A stretch of 64,000 nucleotides of DNA from contig QEYB01001497.1 of the NCBI GenBank assembly GCA_017562135.1, forward strand, positions 1-64,000, in the 5' to 3' direction. The position numbers were made by a program, and so were the translations under genes. This document shows positions 1 to 12,768 of this stretch, piece by piece; within the stretch, counting starts at the first letter, position 1, and each line of letters opens with the position of its first letter. This DNA comes from Dipylidium caninum (lineage: Eukaryota > Platyhelminthes > Cestoda > Cyclophyllidea > Dipylidiidae). The notes under the pieces were generated by a model. That model was not told the DNA's origin and ran no database searches. It saw only the letters and a list, made by a program, of their open reading frames with translations.

Positions 1-1003
1 CTATATGAAAGGCGATTTGCCGATCACGGAGAACGCAGATGGGTGTGCCAACGGAAAAGAACCATTTATTCGTGAAAAGTAGGTAGAGACCCACCCAACT
101 CTCGACGTCAGCGATATTTCGTGTTCATACGGCATTAGTATTAGTCCAAAGTGTTGGCGGATTTATGTTGTTGAGGCCCTGAATGGTGAAAGTGCGGTTT
201 GACACTGTGCGACGCAATGGTGGCAAGTTCAACGAAGGAGTTAGGAGGACCAGGACGAATGACGGTCCAAAGACGTTCTCACGTAGGGGAGTTGGCGTGG
301 CGCTACGATTTACGTGGACGAACAGAAAGAGGGTATCGCGACAGGTGACAGAGGTGAGAGAACTTGATAGTGGGCGGAGTGGGGAGGGTGTGTTGGGTGG
401 GATGGGTGGAGTGCATTGTGGCGGTGATAGCCAAGTTAATTAGGAGGGGTGAAGTGATCGTTCGGCGAGTCGAGCGCAGAGAAGCAGCCATCTACCCTGT
501 TCTAACTCAGAACGAGTGACAAATGCTCCCATTCGACGATGTTGGCAGTTGTTCGGACGTGGGTCCAAACACTTTACACGTCTGGTAGTGAGTTGCGACA
601 GTAGCGACAAGCGTCTACCTTGCTAACGACACCAGTACATGATGTTATGTTCAGATGCTTTGTGGTGTACTACCTGGCCACGACTTGAAGGACTGCGAGA
701 TTTTACCTTACTGTCTTTAATCTACACACTCTACGCGTAGACTTCCAACCAGGTCGACTGGGCAACTGACAGCCAAAAGGAATTTACAGCTACCGGGTGT
801 GTACGGTGCGTGGTTGGAAGAAGTGCTTGTTTAAAAATGTTAATTACAAAATAGTGGAAGGTACCAGGAGTTGGAAGGAGGTAATGCGAAATAAAAGGGA
901 AATCGAGTAAGCGTGGCGATCACCAGGAGTCCAGTTACTCTTTCTCATTCTTCGATTGATTCCGAGAAATCCGTGTAAATTCAGCTCCTTCTCATTTCCT
1001 TTT

Positions 1004-4000
1004 CCCTCGGCTACGTAGTAGGTGAATACGCACAGAAGAGATTTGAGAGCGCAGTTTTCCGACCGTAAAGCGGATCGCTGTGAGAAGGAAAAAGTTGTTA
1101 GCATAAGGACAACGCCAGAGACAGTTACGCAGTCAGCTGGTACACTACTTAAGCCCCACTCCACAGCGTAAAGCAAATATGCTCCGTTTTCGTTTACTCC
1201 TATTGAACCCAAAATTTAATGATGCAACCACGCTGGACTTGGGATATTGGGGCCAGTGCTGATCCGTAGGCGAAGGTCAAATTTAGCCGCAAGAAACAGG
1301 AGTGTTTAGTTTAGATGACTACGAACGAGATGCACTTTCAATGGGCGAATGCTGGTGGAACCTACATCACCTGATGACGACCTTGCCAGGTCAAGTTTCA
1401 CTTCCCTCCCTGTTGAGCCGCGAACAAGCAGGAGGCAGCATATGAACACGGCTGATCCGTTCGCCTTCATTGGTGTCCGTAGGAAATGGGATTCACGAAA
1501 CGTTGAAATGACCTTGAATGGCCAAATTTGTCAACAGGCGATGAAGGCTTTGGTAAGAAACCACCCTGGAGAGAAATGGTTTGAATATGAGTCAACGACG
1601 AGGTTATTAAGGGCTAGCAAGAGGGCGAGAAGAGGAGGAGATGAGATGGCCAATGACGTAGAAATGGGAGATAGGAGGGGACAGGGGAGAGAGTGGAAGA
1701 GGAGGGACGAGGAGACGGACGGAGAAAGGGGAGGGAAGGATATAAATGAGGCTGACGATCGTGATGAACCTCACGCGCTGGTAGTTGCGAACGAGATGAA
1801 GTAGGTGGGGAAGGCGTACTTTCTGAGGGATGCTGAATGGGTTTTTGCACAAAACCACAATGCTGAGAAGCATGAAGATGAAGTGAGTAATTTGTTCCGC
1901 GATGTTTGAGGAGGACGAAGAATCCGAGGGAATGAAGTGTTGGCGATATCCTCAACTTTTGCAATGGAGCTCATCACCATGAACATGACACCCACGGTGT
2001 AACCCTGTTGGGAAAGACGAGTTGACGTGAGCGATGGTGTGAAGTGTGGCTGTGAAGTGGAGGGAGGCAGCGATGCGAGGATGGCGACTGGGAGAGGGTA
2101 GTGGGTGTTGGTGTTGGTGTTGTGTGGTGCTGGTGGGACGACGTACCATGGCAAGACGGAGGAAAGGGTATTGGAGATGGGAAGGGAGATGGGGGTGAGG
2201 GTGAGGGTGCGGGTGAAGGAAGAGGCACCGAACGCCGGTGGGGGTGGCGCGTGAGTGTTGTGATGAGAGACGCGAGTGGGTGGGTGCGTGGATCAAGTGG
2301 AACGTGTTTACAGAGAAGTGGAAGTGTGTGCATTGTCTTGGTTAAACATGGAGTCTGTGCACCACCTGGAGGTAAGACGTTCCGATTGACGTTTGCCTTT
2401 CGTGGATGCTGCTGTCGCGTTGAGAAATTTGGAATGCTCAGTGAGGTGATTAACTGGTGCTTTCAGCTCACCGTCTGCAGTGTGCACATGCCTGAGGTGG
2501 GGTTGTGGGGGGTCCGAGGAACCGTGAAAGGCAGGTATGGGTAGGAGGTTGTGGACGTTGTGTGGGGAGGTCGCTGTTTCTTTGAGGGTATGAATGCGCG
2601 TAAGGTGAGTCGTGTAATTGACCGAGGGGCATCGCTCGACGCTGACTCACCGTGTGATGAGACGACTTGACTTGAATGAAGGGGACTTACAGGAGGAACT
2701 TTTGCATCAACGTCATGACTACTTCGCCTAGGGACTCGAAGAACTTTTTGAACGGTTCGCCCTTTTCCTTGGTGGCGTTGGCTGCGATACCAAAGACAAG
2801 GGAGCAGAAGAGGACGCCTAGGAAAGAGAGAGAAATAGGCCATTCATCAATGGTGATGTGATTGCTAGTCTTGAGATTAAGGTGGTGATAGGAAAGTTTG
2901 TTAGGAGAGAAGTTTGGCTGCACTGTTGAAGGTGTTGAGAGAAAAGAATGAGCACGCGTGAAACAATTGTTCGTGTACTCATCACCTACCAATCATGTTT
3001 GTCCCATCTAGTGTCACTGCAGGGTAGACCGTTTCGTTTTTTTCAGTCTTTATTGGGTGATCGAAGTCGGTGGACGCCTCAAAAATGGTTATCCCGACAA
3101 TATTGTCTGGAAAGACGTTCCTGCAAATGACAATGAAGAGCAGTAGGCTATGGCGAAAGAGAATGTAAAGGAAACTGAATTAGCGATGAAGTGAAAGTGA
3201 ATGTTCAGGAGCAGGAACATGTATCGAACGGAGACAGCAAGAAACAGTCAAACTCACAGCAAAAGATCTTTGAAAATATAGGATATTTGGTCGGGTGAAC
3301 CTGTTTTGTTGTCGCTAGGAGAAACTGTGCCACTTTGTACCCGACTTCCTAAGTATCATGAAATATATTTAATGGCATTTACTTTTCCATCTAGCATGCA
3401 GCAGAATGGGAACTAGGTGACAAATTACCGGGTTTGATGATGTAGGCATAAGCAAAGCCTATGAGTGAACACAGAAGATTGAAGAAGAGAATGAATCCGA
3501 GGGCAGCTCCACTGACTTTGCCGTTTTCTTTCGGGTTAAGGTTTGCCATCACTAAGCGGAGAGAAGCAAAGGTGGGCGTAAGCGCAATAAGTAGAAAACA
3601 CTTCGCCTGTGTGTAGTCAAGAAAGGCTAACCGGTGATGATATTGGCGGCAATTCATGGAAGAATGGTCAATTTGAGGATACGGATATAAATGGTTCCGG
3701 CATTGCTGAAACAGAAACAGGCATCCACTCGGGTGTGTGAGGGTGGCAGAGTGAGGCAGTCATGCTGCTTCACTGCATCTCGGGTGGAAATGGGAGAAGG
3801 TTGAAGAAGATTCCGAGGCTTACCAAGCCATGTTTGACCAACTTCACGAGTCCAGCTTTTTGAATTCCGAAGCCGGCACGAAGCCAATGATGACACCGGC
3901 GATGGTGGAAATCATAAACCAATTATTGATGAGGCATCCCACGAATCCTCCCTTTTCGGCTTTTCCCGACTTCACGGAGCGTCGTCAACGTATGTAATTT

Positions 4001-4031
4001 CGACATCGTCACGGGTATTGGAGCGCGGCAT
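1004..4031 (-). pseudogene. SLC1-type transporter, copy A, disrupted
   Basis: Ten exons homologous to copy B can be placed, with the start codon at 4,031. Exons 3-6 are open and keep the splice sites and lengths of copy B: 3,429-3,551, 3,258-3,348, 2,990-3,120 and 2,691-2,817. Exon 2 (3,632-3,705) has lost one base and reads into a stop. Exon 1 (3,824-4,031) has several indels, exon 7 (1,775-2,004) is +2, and exon 8 (1,366-1,565) is +8. The acceptor of exon 9 near 1,283 has lost its AG, and exon 10 (up to 1,077) is frameshifted right after the conserved DRLR segment. Exons 4-5 differ strongly from copies B and C but stay open. The simplest reading is a pseudogene with a younger-looking central part. 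Sequence errors could explain some of the indels. Confidence 0.8.
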
Positions 4032-4049
4032 GCTTCTACCTCCTCAGAT

Positions 4050-5170
4050 TGTCACCCAACATGAAAACACGTCGAAAGGTGCGGTTTAATACGCACCTCA
4101 CAGTGAATTACGCCCCTCTCACTTGTACTTCTCGAATCTGATACATCGCCATCGGCCCAATAACGAAGCAAGTATGTACAGACGTGGTATATTCGATGAG
4201 CACGCGCCACCGTAGCCGTAACCGCCACCGTGACAGTGGAGTAGGCGTTCATAAGATTGGGACGTTAATTCGCCCTGATAATTAGAAGACTGTGTTCTTA
4301 CCTATTCTCTCTAATTCACTTCAACCCTATTGGGTGACGCGAGGTAATCTAGAACACACTTGTTCGAACATAGAGTGCAATACGGGTGGAGAAATGAAGT
4401 ATACGGGGAACGCCAAAAGCCGGTACAGTAAATAGAGCGCGGTGCCTCAGTAGGCATTGACATTTGACGGTACACAGTTGACAAGTTGAGATGGAAAAGA
4501 AGGACCAAGTGGAGGCGTATCAGTGGCCAAGTGGAATGAAGCAGGTAGGAGGTGGGGAATTGGACGAGAAGACTGAAAGGCTGCGGGGAATGAAAGAGAG
4601 TTGGAGACGAAATGTCTGTCAATAGCGAGGAGAAGGGGAAGTCACCTATGCTATGCTATGCTATGCTATCTCACAATGAACATCACTGTCATGGTGGCGT
4701 GCACCTTCCATCTCCATGGGCGAAGACGAGAACGAGAACGAGAAGGAGGGCGAGCAGGAGGGAGGAGGAGGAGGACGAGTAGGAGAGAAGGTGAAAGTGT
4801 TCGAGTCCTAGCAATGTGTGGTCTGTGCCGGTGGAGCAGTTGAGACTTGGAGGAAGGGATGTGCATCGACAGGTTCCCCTACATGCCAGAGTCAGACGGA
4901 TAGCTGAGACGAGATAACGGAAGGCGTTAATTCGCCTTTGAACCTGCAGTAGGACACAAGGAATGCACAGGTAAATGAGAAGGAGGTGGCATACAAAAGT
5001 GCTTTTCCACATTGGAAATGTGGCGAAAGCTAGATGAATTGACGGAGACAGACATAGCATGTGCTGCATCGGTAGAAGCATTGGAGTTTGAATAGAGGGA
5101 CCGTGATAGTTATATGTGGACTGGCCACTTAGCCGAGTCTGAATTCCTCAGTGAATGAGCACTTGTACGC
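4050..5170. other. Intergenic flank upstream of SLC1 copy A
   Basis: No gene supported. This stretch is conserved at 12.8-13.9 kb and 25.2-26.1 kb, upstream of copies B and C, so it presumably carries the shared 5' regulatory sequence. It holds a CTATG pentanucleotide tract and a GA-rich tract (about 4,725-4,790), and is otherwise without recognised signals. Confidence 0.6.
4646..4669. repeat. CTATG pentanucleotide microsatellite
   Basis: Nearly five CTATG units. The tract recurs with different unit numbers and interruptions at 13,364-13,389 and 25,824-25,845 in the paralogous units. Confidence 0.8.
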
Positions 5171-5265
5171 GAAATCCACTTGCTTGCACTACTGTATACG
5201 TTTGAGGTAATGTGGCATGCTCTTGTCTCTCATCTTCAAAGTTCCAAGAAACGACCGACAAGGAT

Positions 5266-6481
5266 TGAAATTGAAATATCTGAGATTGCGTGAAAATTCG
5301 CAGCTTAGTAAGCTGCGGTATTGTTGGAATATCCTCTGGCATCACTCATTGGTTTTTCCATCGCGGTTGAAGATATTCGACGTGACTTTGGGTGTAATCG
5401 TTGGCTTTGTGAGGCGAATGGAAATGGATGCGGATAAGCTTGCACTGGGAAAAATGGAAAACAAGTAGGAGGAGAATTCGATGATAGATAAGGTGACGAG
5501 AAGGTTCACTGATGTAATTAGAGCTACAAATCCACGTTTTATAAGTGTCGTGGTAGCGAAATTGTCAGCTAACGAAAACGTACCTAGGCCGGTAACGGCG
5601 CCGCAAGTGCACAAAGTATGAAGAAACTCTCAGTACGGTACTCAAAGCACGTGACATGTGGGTGACTTGTGTCCGCTTTTCCAGAGGTCAACTTCCGAAG
5701 GCTGCAGTGATTGGCTCTCAGAATACGGGCTTTAGACTATCTTCCCTTCGATTGCAACTATCTGTTTTTATTAAGTGTACACACCTGAGAGAATACTTAG
5801 ACTCACCACTTAGAGGAGGGAAAAATAAAATAAAAAGAATCGTTAGTAAAAGGTGCCCTCTGTTGTGAGATAGCTTTTTACTGCACCTGCGATTTGGCTC
5901 GGAAGAGAAGAAACAGCAGCGTGAATAGTGGTGGTGGTTGTCCTGCCGGGCCAGCCGCGTGTAGAAATGAAGGCAAGACCACCGATGCAGACGAGTCGGA
6001 TAAAGCGGTGGATCGATAATCAATGGTGCGGGTCAATAATCAATGAGATAAAATAGGCTTAAATTAGTGTGGTAAGCGCAAACGAGTGTTCGTCATCGCG
6101 GCGCGCTCACTTATTTACGCAGATGCGAATGAATATTCATACAGAGTCAACGTCCTAATCACAAGCTCTTCCACAAACGCTCACTCACTAACGGAAGTTG
6201 GATGAATTAACAAGATAGAGAGCCGACCAATTCCGCGTAGCTTTCCATCTGACGGCGGAGATAGTACCATTCCTTTTGCCGAAGAATTGTGCAGTTGAGA
6301 TGCTTACCAAAAACAAGTTTACTAGAGGCATTTGGAGTCGGCACGGTGGCCGTTCATTCGTTCCGATGACCCCTAGGAGTCATTAAAGAATGGAGCTTAA
6401 GGAGGACCACTTGGCGCAAACTGTCGGATTAACACGACACAGAGTGGGAGAGAGGGATGAGAATAGACGCAAGGACTTTGA
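5266..6481. other. Region before the ABCG exons, possible decayed ABCG exon
   Basis: Plus-strand 5,300-5,467 can be read as a short segment with the hydrophobic stretch VTLGVIVGFV after LWHHSLVFPSRL. This loosely recalls the first membrane helix of ABCG half transporters. No Walker A, signature or Walker B motif of an ABC ATPase domain was found here. The rest contains stop codons in all useful frames. Confidence 0.3.
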
Positions 6482-7870
6482 GAGCGAGCTTGTGGATTCT
6501 ACCACACCTCAATGTACTTCCTCGCCAAGGTGGTGTGTGAGGTGCTGCCGCTAAAATTAGGTCCCGTCCTCTTCTTCTTCCCTATCCTCTATTTCATGGT
6601 GGGCCTACGCAGGAGCCTCACTGCTATGCTCTTCTGGGAAGCAGCCTGTCTCTGCATGGGAGCGGCCTCAACTGCCTTGGTCATCTTTAGCATACTCGTC
6701 TTCGACCATGTTGCCTTGGGGTATGCTGCTTCGGGAATCATCTTGTCCTTCATGATGGTAAGCGTGGCTTTTATGCCTCCTTCTTACTTGAGGGCACCGC
6801 AAGGACACGGGAGACGTAGAGCTGAAGGGGGAGAGCGGAGGTGGGGGAGGGGGGGGGGGAAGGGGGGAAGGGGAAGTGTTGTAGAAAGCTGGAGTGGGTG
6901 GGGATGGGGTGATAGATAATGCATCTTGTTTTGGTTTTTTGTTGTTTGTGTTGTGTTATGTGATGCGTTGTGTACGTGGTGTGATGTGATGTGATGTGAT
7001 GTGATGATGTAATGTTCCCCTCTTTGTAGACATTTGGTGGATTTCTGCTGAACGTGGTGTCGACGTGGTGGCTGGGATGGTGTCGATACTTGTCGATCTT
7101 CTGGTATGCTCTCTCCGCGATGTCCATAAACGAGATGGAGGGAGTGATGTTCTGTGCGGAGACGAGAAACACGTCGTCGGGAGGTGAGGCGTCGTCGGGT
7201 CCATTTGCAGGAGGCGAGCTGGATGTGCTGCCCACATGGTGAGTTGTGAGTTAAATGATGCCACTAGAAATGAGTGAGTAGGGATGGTTGTTAGCGTCTG
7301 CACGTGTGACAGAGAGGCTGAGGTAGGCGAGTTAGTGAGTCAGTGAGTGAATGGATGAGTGAGCGAGTGAGTGAGTGAGCGAGTGTGTGAGTGCGTGAGA
7401 AGTGAGTTAGCAGTGAAAGTTGGGTTAAGGTGGCGTTGGTGTGAGTCGAGTAGAAGTGGGTAGTAGTTGTGGAGAAGGTGGATGGGGTGTTGAGATGGAT
7501 GGGAGAGTCGGTGGGTAGTGGGAGGGTTAGGTGAGGTGAGGTGAGGTGAAGTGGGTGAGGCGGGTGAGGTGTGCTCGTGGAATGTGGTGAGGTGAATGTG
7601 ACGGACAGAAAGGGGCAAGTAGTGTCGAAGTGGAAGACAGGTGGGCGGGTAGGTGGGTGGGTGGGTCGGTGGGTGGGTGGATGGGTGATTTCGGGACGTA
7701 TTTGTGGTTGCCTTGTTTTCGTTTTGTGTAGCATTAGCGGAGACGAGTTTTTGAGGTCGAGGGGGATGATGTTCGAGACACGTTGGCAGGAATATGGCGA
7801 CATCTTCGCTCTGGTGGTAATGCCATTTGTAATAATGACATTCTGTGCTACGTTCGCCTGCGGTTCATGA
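6482..7870 (+). pseudogene. ABCG-type half-transporter, 3' exons only
   Basis: Three exons encode the C-terminal membrane part of an ABCG (ABCG2/White-like) transporter. Exon 6,482-6,757 reads ERACGFY, then YFLAKVVCEVLPL and several hydrophobic helices. Exon 7,030-7,238 opens with FGGFLLN and contains WWLGWCRYLSIFWYALSAM and INEMEG. Exon 7,732-7,870 contains ISGDEFLRSRG and a last helix before TGA. Phases agree (0, then 2/1), giving a natural ABCG C-terminus. An in-frame TGA sits just before exon 1, so an upstream exon would have to join near 6,482. The nucleotide-binding domain, which would be needed for transport, is absent: the upstream neighbour is SLC1 copy A on the opposite strand. It is therefore most likely a stranded gene fragment. 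A long 5' intron reaching outside the window is the alternative. Confidence 0.75.
7331..7690. repeat. GTGA/GTGG simple-sequence tracts in an ABCG intron
   Basis: GTGA tetranucleotide run at about 7,335-7,400, GGTGA run near 7,525-7,560 and GGGT/GGTG run at about 7,635-7,685, all inside the intron before the last ABCG exon. Their reverse complements produce long Ser/Thr/His/Pro-rich spurious frames. The same tracts recur at 14,300-14,370 and 14,505-14,670. Confidence 0.85.
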
Positions 7871-8576
7871 ACATATGCGAAACTTGAAAAGACCCCTTCA
7901 TTTTTGCTACTCGCCTCTCCTCTTTTCCCTTCTCTCGTCCCGTCTCGTCTTGTCTCGTTTCATCTCCTATTCGCTTCACTCTAATTTTCCTTTCTGCTCT
8001 CGTCTACTATCAACTACCCTCGCCTTCTGCTCTCCAGTCTGGTTTATTTCGGAGATTTGCACTCCCATCACTATATTTCCTGTTTACTTCTACGATGGGC
8101 TTCGCGTCCTCCGTCTTTCCATTGTTGATGATCTCTGTGAGGTATGCGATTCACCCAAGCAAGATGGCAGACCGTACCCAACCGTCTTGAACATCAAAAC
8201 TGCATTTATTTCTAAAATTTAATTTCTACTGTAGTCGCCCTGGTGGCCTCGTTTAGGTTTGCAGGTAAATCGCTCGGCTAAACCATATCCTCCCTATCAG
8301 TCTGCTACTAATTTTGATTACCTGCGGAAAAAGAGCCGAAGAAACATACCACATTAGTGTTCCCGCTAGTGGTACGAACGTCATTGATAATATTACCACT
8401 TCCCGTCGTTGTCCAAGAAGTCCTCGACGTACGACATGGTCACCAATTTATTGTTGTGAAATTTCAGGTCTACTGCCTAGTTTGGAAAACTGATTTTATT
8501 TTTTTCCGCCCTTACCTCCCTTAATAGCAGACACACACAAAAATGTCCAGTCATACGTTGGTTAGTACTTAGTAGT
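7871..8576. other. Intergenic spacer between units 1 and 2
   Basis: No gene supported. Up to about 8,165 it is a pyrimidine-rich 3' flank shared with 14,868-15,170. From there to 8,576 it is unique AT-rich sequence. Confidence 0.6.
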
Positions 8577-9630
8577 GGAGTTCTTCATGACCCCAACAGT
8601 CAATTTTCGGTGTGGGAGACGACAAGGTTGACTGTGATTGCAACATGCACTAAATGCCACAAGCATAGTGGGGAGCATCAACCCTATCTATCCTACTACA
8701 CGCGTAGTTGGCATCTTGCCAGGAGTTACGGGGTACGCAGATGGGTGTGCCAACGCAAGAACCATTTATTCATGAAGTAGGGTCGAGACCCACCCAAAGT
8801 CGACATGAGCACTGCGAGACAGCAGCATTAAATGTCATAACGGTGCCAAAAGTGTTCATAGAGTATGGTTTTAAAGACCTCAGTGTTGAAAGTCTGATTT
8901 GGCCACGTGCGATGCAATGGTGGAAGTTCAACGCAGGAGGTTAGGAGGACAGGACAAAGTAGACGGTCTATGGACGCTCTCACGTGAGGAGTTGGCGTGG
9001 CGCTACGATTTACGTCGACGAACAGAAAGAGGGTGTCGCGACAAGTGACAGAGGTGAGAGGACTTCCTACTGGGCGGAGTGGGTTGGGTTGGGTTGGGGT
9101 GGGATGGGGTGGAGTGCCTGTGGCGGTGTATAGCCAAGTAATTAGGTGGGATGAAGTATCGGTCAGGCGAGTCGAGGCGCAGAGAAGCAGTCCATCTACC
9201 CTGTCTAATTCAAGAACGAGTGACAAATGCTCCCATTCGACAAGTTGGAAGTTGATTCGACGTGGTCCAAAACCCTTTACACGTCCGGTAGTGAGCTTGT
9301 GACAGTAGCGACAAGTCGTCTTACTTGCTAAACGACACCACTACATGATGTTATTTCAGATGCTTTGTGGTGTACTACCTCGCCACGACTTGAAGGACTC
9401 CGAGATCTTTCCTTACTTTCTTCAATCTTCACACTCCACGCGTCCACTCCCCACCAGGTCGACTTGGCAACTGACAGTCAAAAGGAATTTACAGGCTACG
9501 GTGTGGTACATGGCGTAGTGAAAGAAGTTGCATGTTTGAAATGTAATACAAAATAGTGGAAGGTACAAGAGTTGGAAGGAGGTAAGACGAAGTAAAGAGA
9601 AATCGAGTAGCGTAGGATCACAGAGTCAAG

Positions 9631-12600
9631 TTACTCTTTCTCATCGTCAAATGATTCCGAGGAATTAGTATTTTTAACCTTTTTCTCAGTTTCTTTGCCC
9701 TCGGCTATGTAGTATGTGAATAGGGTGCAATAGAGATGTGAAAGGGCAACGCTTCCCGAACGTAACCGGTCACTGTGAGAGGGAAAAATGTGTTAGATGA
9801 GACAACGCCAGAGACTGTTACGAGGTCAGAGTTGGACCCTTACTTGATCCACTCCACAGCGTAGAGTAGAGATGCTCCCTTTTCGTTTACTCCTATTGAA
9901 CCCAAAATTGTAATGACTGCAACCACACTGGCGCTCGGAATGTTCGGCAGTGCTGTCACATAGGCGAAGGTCAAAATTCTAACCGAAAGAAGATATGAGT
10001 CTAGTGGGATGACTGTGAACGGGATGCACATTCAATGGGTGATGCGGTGGAACCTACATCACGATGACGACCTTGCCAGCGTCAAGTTCCACTCCCTCCT
10101 GTTGAGCGACGAACAAACAAGAGGCAGCAATGAACACCGCGGATGCATCAGTTTTCATGGTACCAGCAAATGGGAGCACGAAACGTGAAATTGGCTTTGG
10201 AATGCCAAATTTGTCACAGGCGATGAAGGCTTTGGGTAAGCAGACCACCCTGGAAGAAGTAGTCACATGTGAGATCAATGGCGAGGTTATCGAGAAGGAG
10301 CAGAGACGGAGAGAAAGGCAATGAGGTGGAGAAGAGGAGGAGGAAGATCAGAAAGGACATAGAAGAAGATGTCAAGCGTGTTTGCAGAGTGATAGAACTC
10401 ACGCGCTGGTTGTTGCGAACGCGATGAAGTAGCTGGGGAAGGCGTACTTGAGGATGCCGAATGGGTTTTTGCACAAAACAACAATGCTGAGAAGCAGGAA
10501 GATGAAGTGAGTAAGTTGTCCGACGACGTTGAGGAGGACGAAGAATCCGAGGGAAATGAAGGTGTTGGCGATGTCCTCCACTTCTGCAATGGAGCTCATC
10601 ACCATGAACATGACACCGACGGGTGTTACCCTGTTGGGAAAGACGAGTTGAGTGAGTGTTGATGTGAAATGTGGCGGTGGAGGGGCGGGTGGAGGAGTGA
10701 GGCATGCGATGCGAGATGGTGACAGGGAGAGGGTAGTGGGTGTTGGTGGGACGAGTAACCATGGAAAAGACGACGGAAACGGGATTGCAGATGGGAAGTG
10801 GAGATGGGAGTGAGGGTGAGGGTGATAGGAGGAGAGGCACCGAACGCCGAGGGGGTGGCGTGTGAGTGAGTCGTAGCCTGTCAGTGCCTGTCAGTGAGGG
10901 GTGTTGCGATGAGGAGACGCGAGTGGGTGAGTGCGTGGATCAAGTGGAACGTGTTTGGCAGAGAAGTGGAAGTGTGTGCAGTGTCTTGGTTAAGGCATGG
11001 AGTTTGTGCACCCCCTGGAGGCAAGACGTTGTCGGATTGACGTGCGCCTTTCGTGGATGCGTTGCTGTGGCGTTGGAATAATTTGGGGTGCTCAGTGAGG
11101 TGTTAAGGGGTGTTTCTGCTCACTGGCGTGCAGTGTGCACGTGCCTGGGGTGGGGTGTGGGGGGGATGGGGGGAACCGTAAAGTTCGAGGTATGGGGAAG
11201 AGGTGGCGGACGTAGTGTGAGGAGGTCGCTGTTTCTTTGAGGGTAGAATGCGTAAGACGAGTGGTGTGGTGGTCGAGGGCCACGCTCGACGCGGAGCTCA
11301 CCGAGTGATGTGACGACTTGACTTGAATGAAGGGAACTTACAGGAGGAACTTTTGCATCAACGTCATGACTACTTCGCCTAGAGACTCGAAGAACTTTTT
11401 GAACGGTTCGCCCTTTTCCTTGGCGGCGTTGGCGGCGATACCAAAGGCCAGGGAGCAGAAGAGGACGCCTAGCAAAGGGAGGGAAATAGGCCCTTCATCA
11501 TGGGGTGATGTGATCCCTAGTCTGAGGTAAGGTGGTGGTAGAAAAGTTGGTAAGGAGAGAGTGTGGCTGCAATGTTGAAGGTGTTGAGAGAAAAGAATGA
11601 GCACGAGGGGAATAGTTGTTGTGTAGACTCATCACCTACCAATCATGTTTGTCCCGTCTGCGGTCACTGCAGGGTAGGTCGTTTCGCTTTGTTCATTTTG
11701 AGTGGGATGGTCGAAATCTGTTGCTGCTTGGAATAGTGTGACTCCGACAATATTGTCTGGAAAGATATTCCTACAAATGCCGTTGACGAGTAGTAAGGTT
11801 TGACAAAGGGAAAAGAGGATGCAAATTGAAGCGCAGCGGTGGATGGGAGGAAGGAGGAGTTGGAGAAGGCTATGAAAAGCAAATACACGTCGAATTTCTA
11901 ATGGGGAAGGGGTAGACTCACAATAATAGGTCTTTGAAAATATAGGATATCTGGAGTCCTGAATCGCCTCCCGTGGTGCCTGGTTGAGTGTTCCCGTTGT
12001 TGACCCGACTGCCTGAGTTGCATTGAGAAATAGTAGAGAGTGATGAGTGTAGAATGCACTAACATAATGGAGGAGAATTTACTTGTTGACTGATAATGGT
12101 GAAGAGAATTTACTGCCACATGAAGAAGGGTAGAGTCTAGGAATGAGTTCACGAATTACCTGGTTTGATGATGTAGGCGTATGCAACGCCAATGACTGCA
12201 CTGAGGAGATTGAAGAAGAGAATGAATCCGAGGGCAGCTCCACTGACTTTGCCGTTTTCTTTCGGGTTAAGGTTTGCCATCACTAAGCGGAGAGAAGCAA
12301 AGGTGGGCGTAAGCGCAATGAGTCGAACACCTTCGCTGTTGTGTTAGTCAAAGAAGGCTAACCGGTGATGATATTGGCGGCGATCATCGGAAGAATGGTC
12401 AATTTGAGGATACGGATGTAGAGGTTTCCAGGCATTGCTGAAACAGAAACAAGCATCCACTTGGGTGTGTGAGAGTGGCAGTAGAGTGAGACAGTCATGC
12501 TGCTTCACTGCATCTTGGGTGGAAAGGGAGAGGATTGAAGAAGATGTCGAGGCTTACCAAGCCATGTATGACCAACTTCACTGAGTCCTGCTTTTTGAAT

Positions 12601-12768
12601 TCCGAAGCCGGCACCGAAGCCAATGATGACACCGGCGATGGTGGAAATCATAAACCAATTATTGATGAGGCATCCCACGAATCCTCTCCTTTTCGGCTTT
12701 CCCGACTTCACGGAAGCGTCGTCAGCGTATGCACTTTCGGCATCGTCATAGGTATAGGAGCGCGGCAT
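9631..12768 (-). CDS. SLC1-family amino-acid-transporter-like protein, copy B, intact
   Basis: Ten exons, all in phase with GT-AG ends: 12,558-12,768, 12,363-12,437, 12,160-12,282, 11,922-12,012, 11,640-11,770, 11,342-11,468, 10,403-10,630, 10,058-10,249, 9,844-9,978 and 9,631-9,772. They give 484 residues, close to SLC1 proteins. Family features are NNWFMISTI in TM1, MPGNLYIRILKLTILP in TM2, LNPKENGKVSGAALGF in TM3, VLFCSLAFGIA in TM5, VGVMFMVMSSIAEVED and LCKNPFGIL in TM6, SRFVLPFAGT in TM7, and AVEWINDRLR in TM8. Canonical SLC1 carriers are plasma-membrane trimers that move glutamate or neutral amino acids with sodium. Here the HP1 serine run reads TTSAVVCLP, the TM7 NMDGT motif reads MKTDAS (about 359-364), and the TM8 Asn and Asp positions are Val446 and His450. 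The substrate and ion coupling therefore cannot be assumed. The acidic tail ends in DDEKE. The start is the first ATG in the open first exon. Confidence 0.93.

Larger units (their letters stand above)
1..8165. repeat. Segmental repeat unit 1: SLC1 copy A plus ABCG 3' exons
   Basis: First of three tandem segmental copies. Its left end is already inside the unit: bases 40-110 match 8,740-8,790 and 21,590-21,640 apart from small indels. It holds SLC1 copy A on the minus strand, a purine-rich intergenic flank (4.05-5.2 kb) and ABCG 3' exons on the plus strand. Similarity to unit 2 ends just after the shared sequence near 8,150-8,165 (15,150-15,170 in unit 2). This is the most diverged of the three units, with many one- to eight-base indels relative to the others. 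Confidence 0.85.

Noticed and set aside
1349..2544. Several open frames on both strands over SLC1 copy A
   Set aside because: They are out-of-frame or antisense readings of the decayed exons 7 and 8 and the intron repeats.
7291..7803. Long minus-strand frames rich in Thr, His, Ser and Pro
   Set aside because: They are reverse-complement readings of the GTGA/GTGG simple repeats in the ABCG intron and have no family resemblance.
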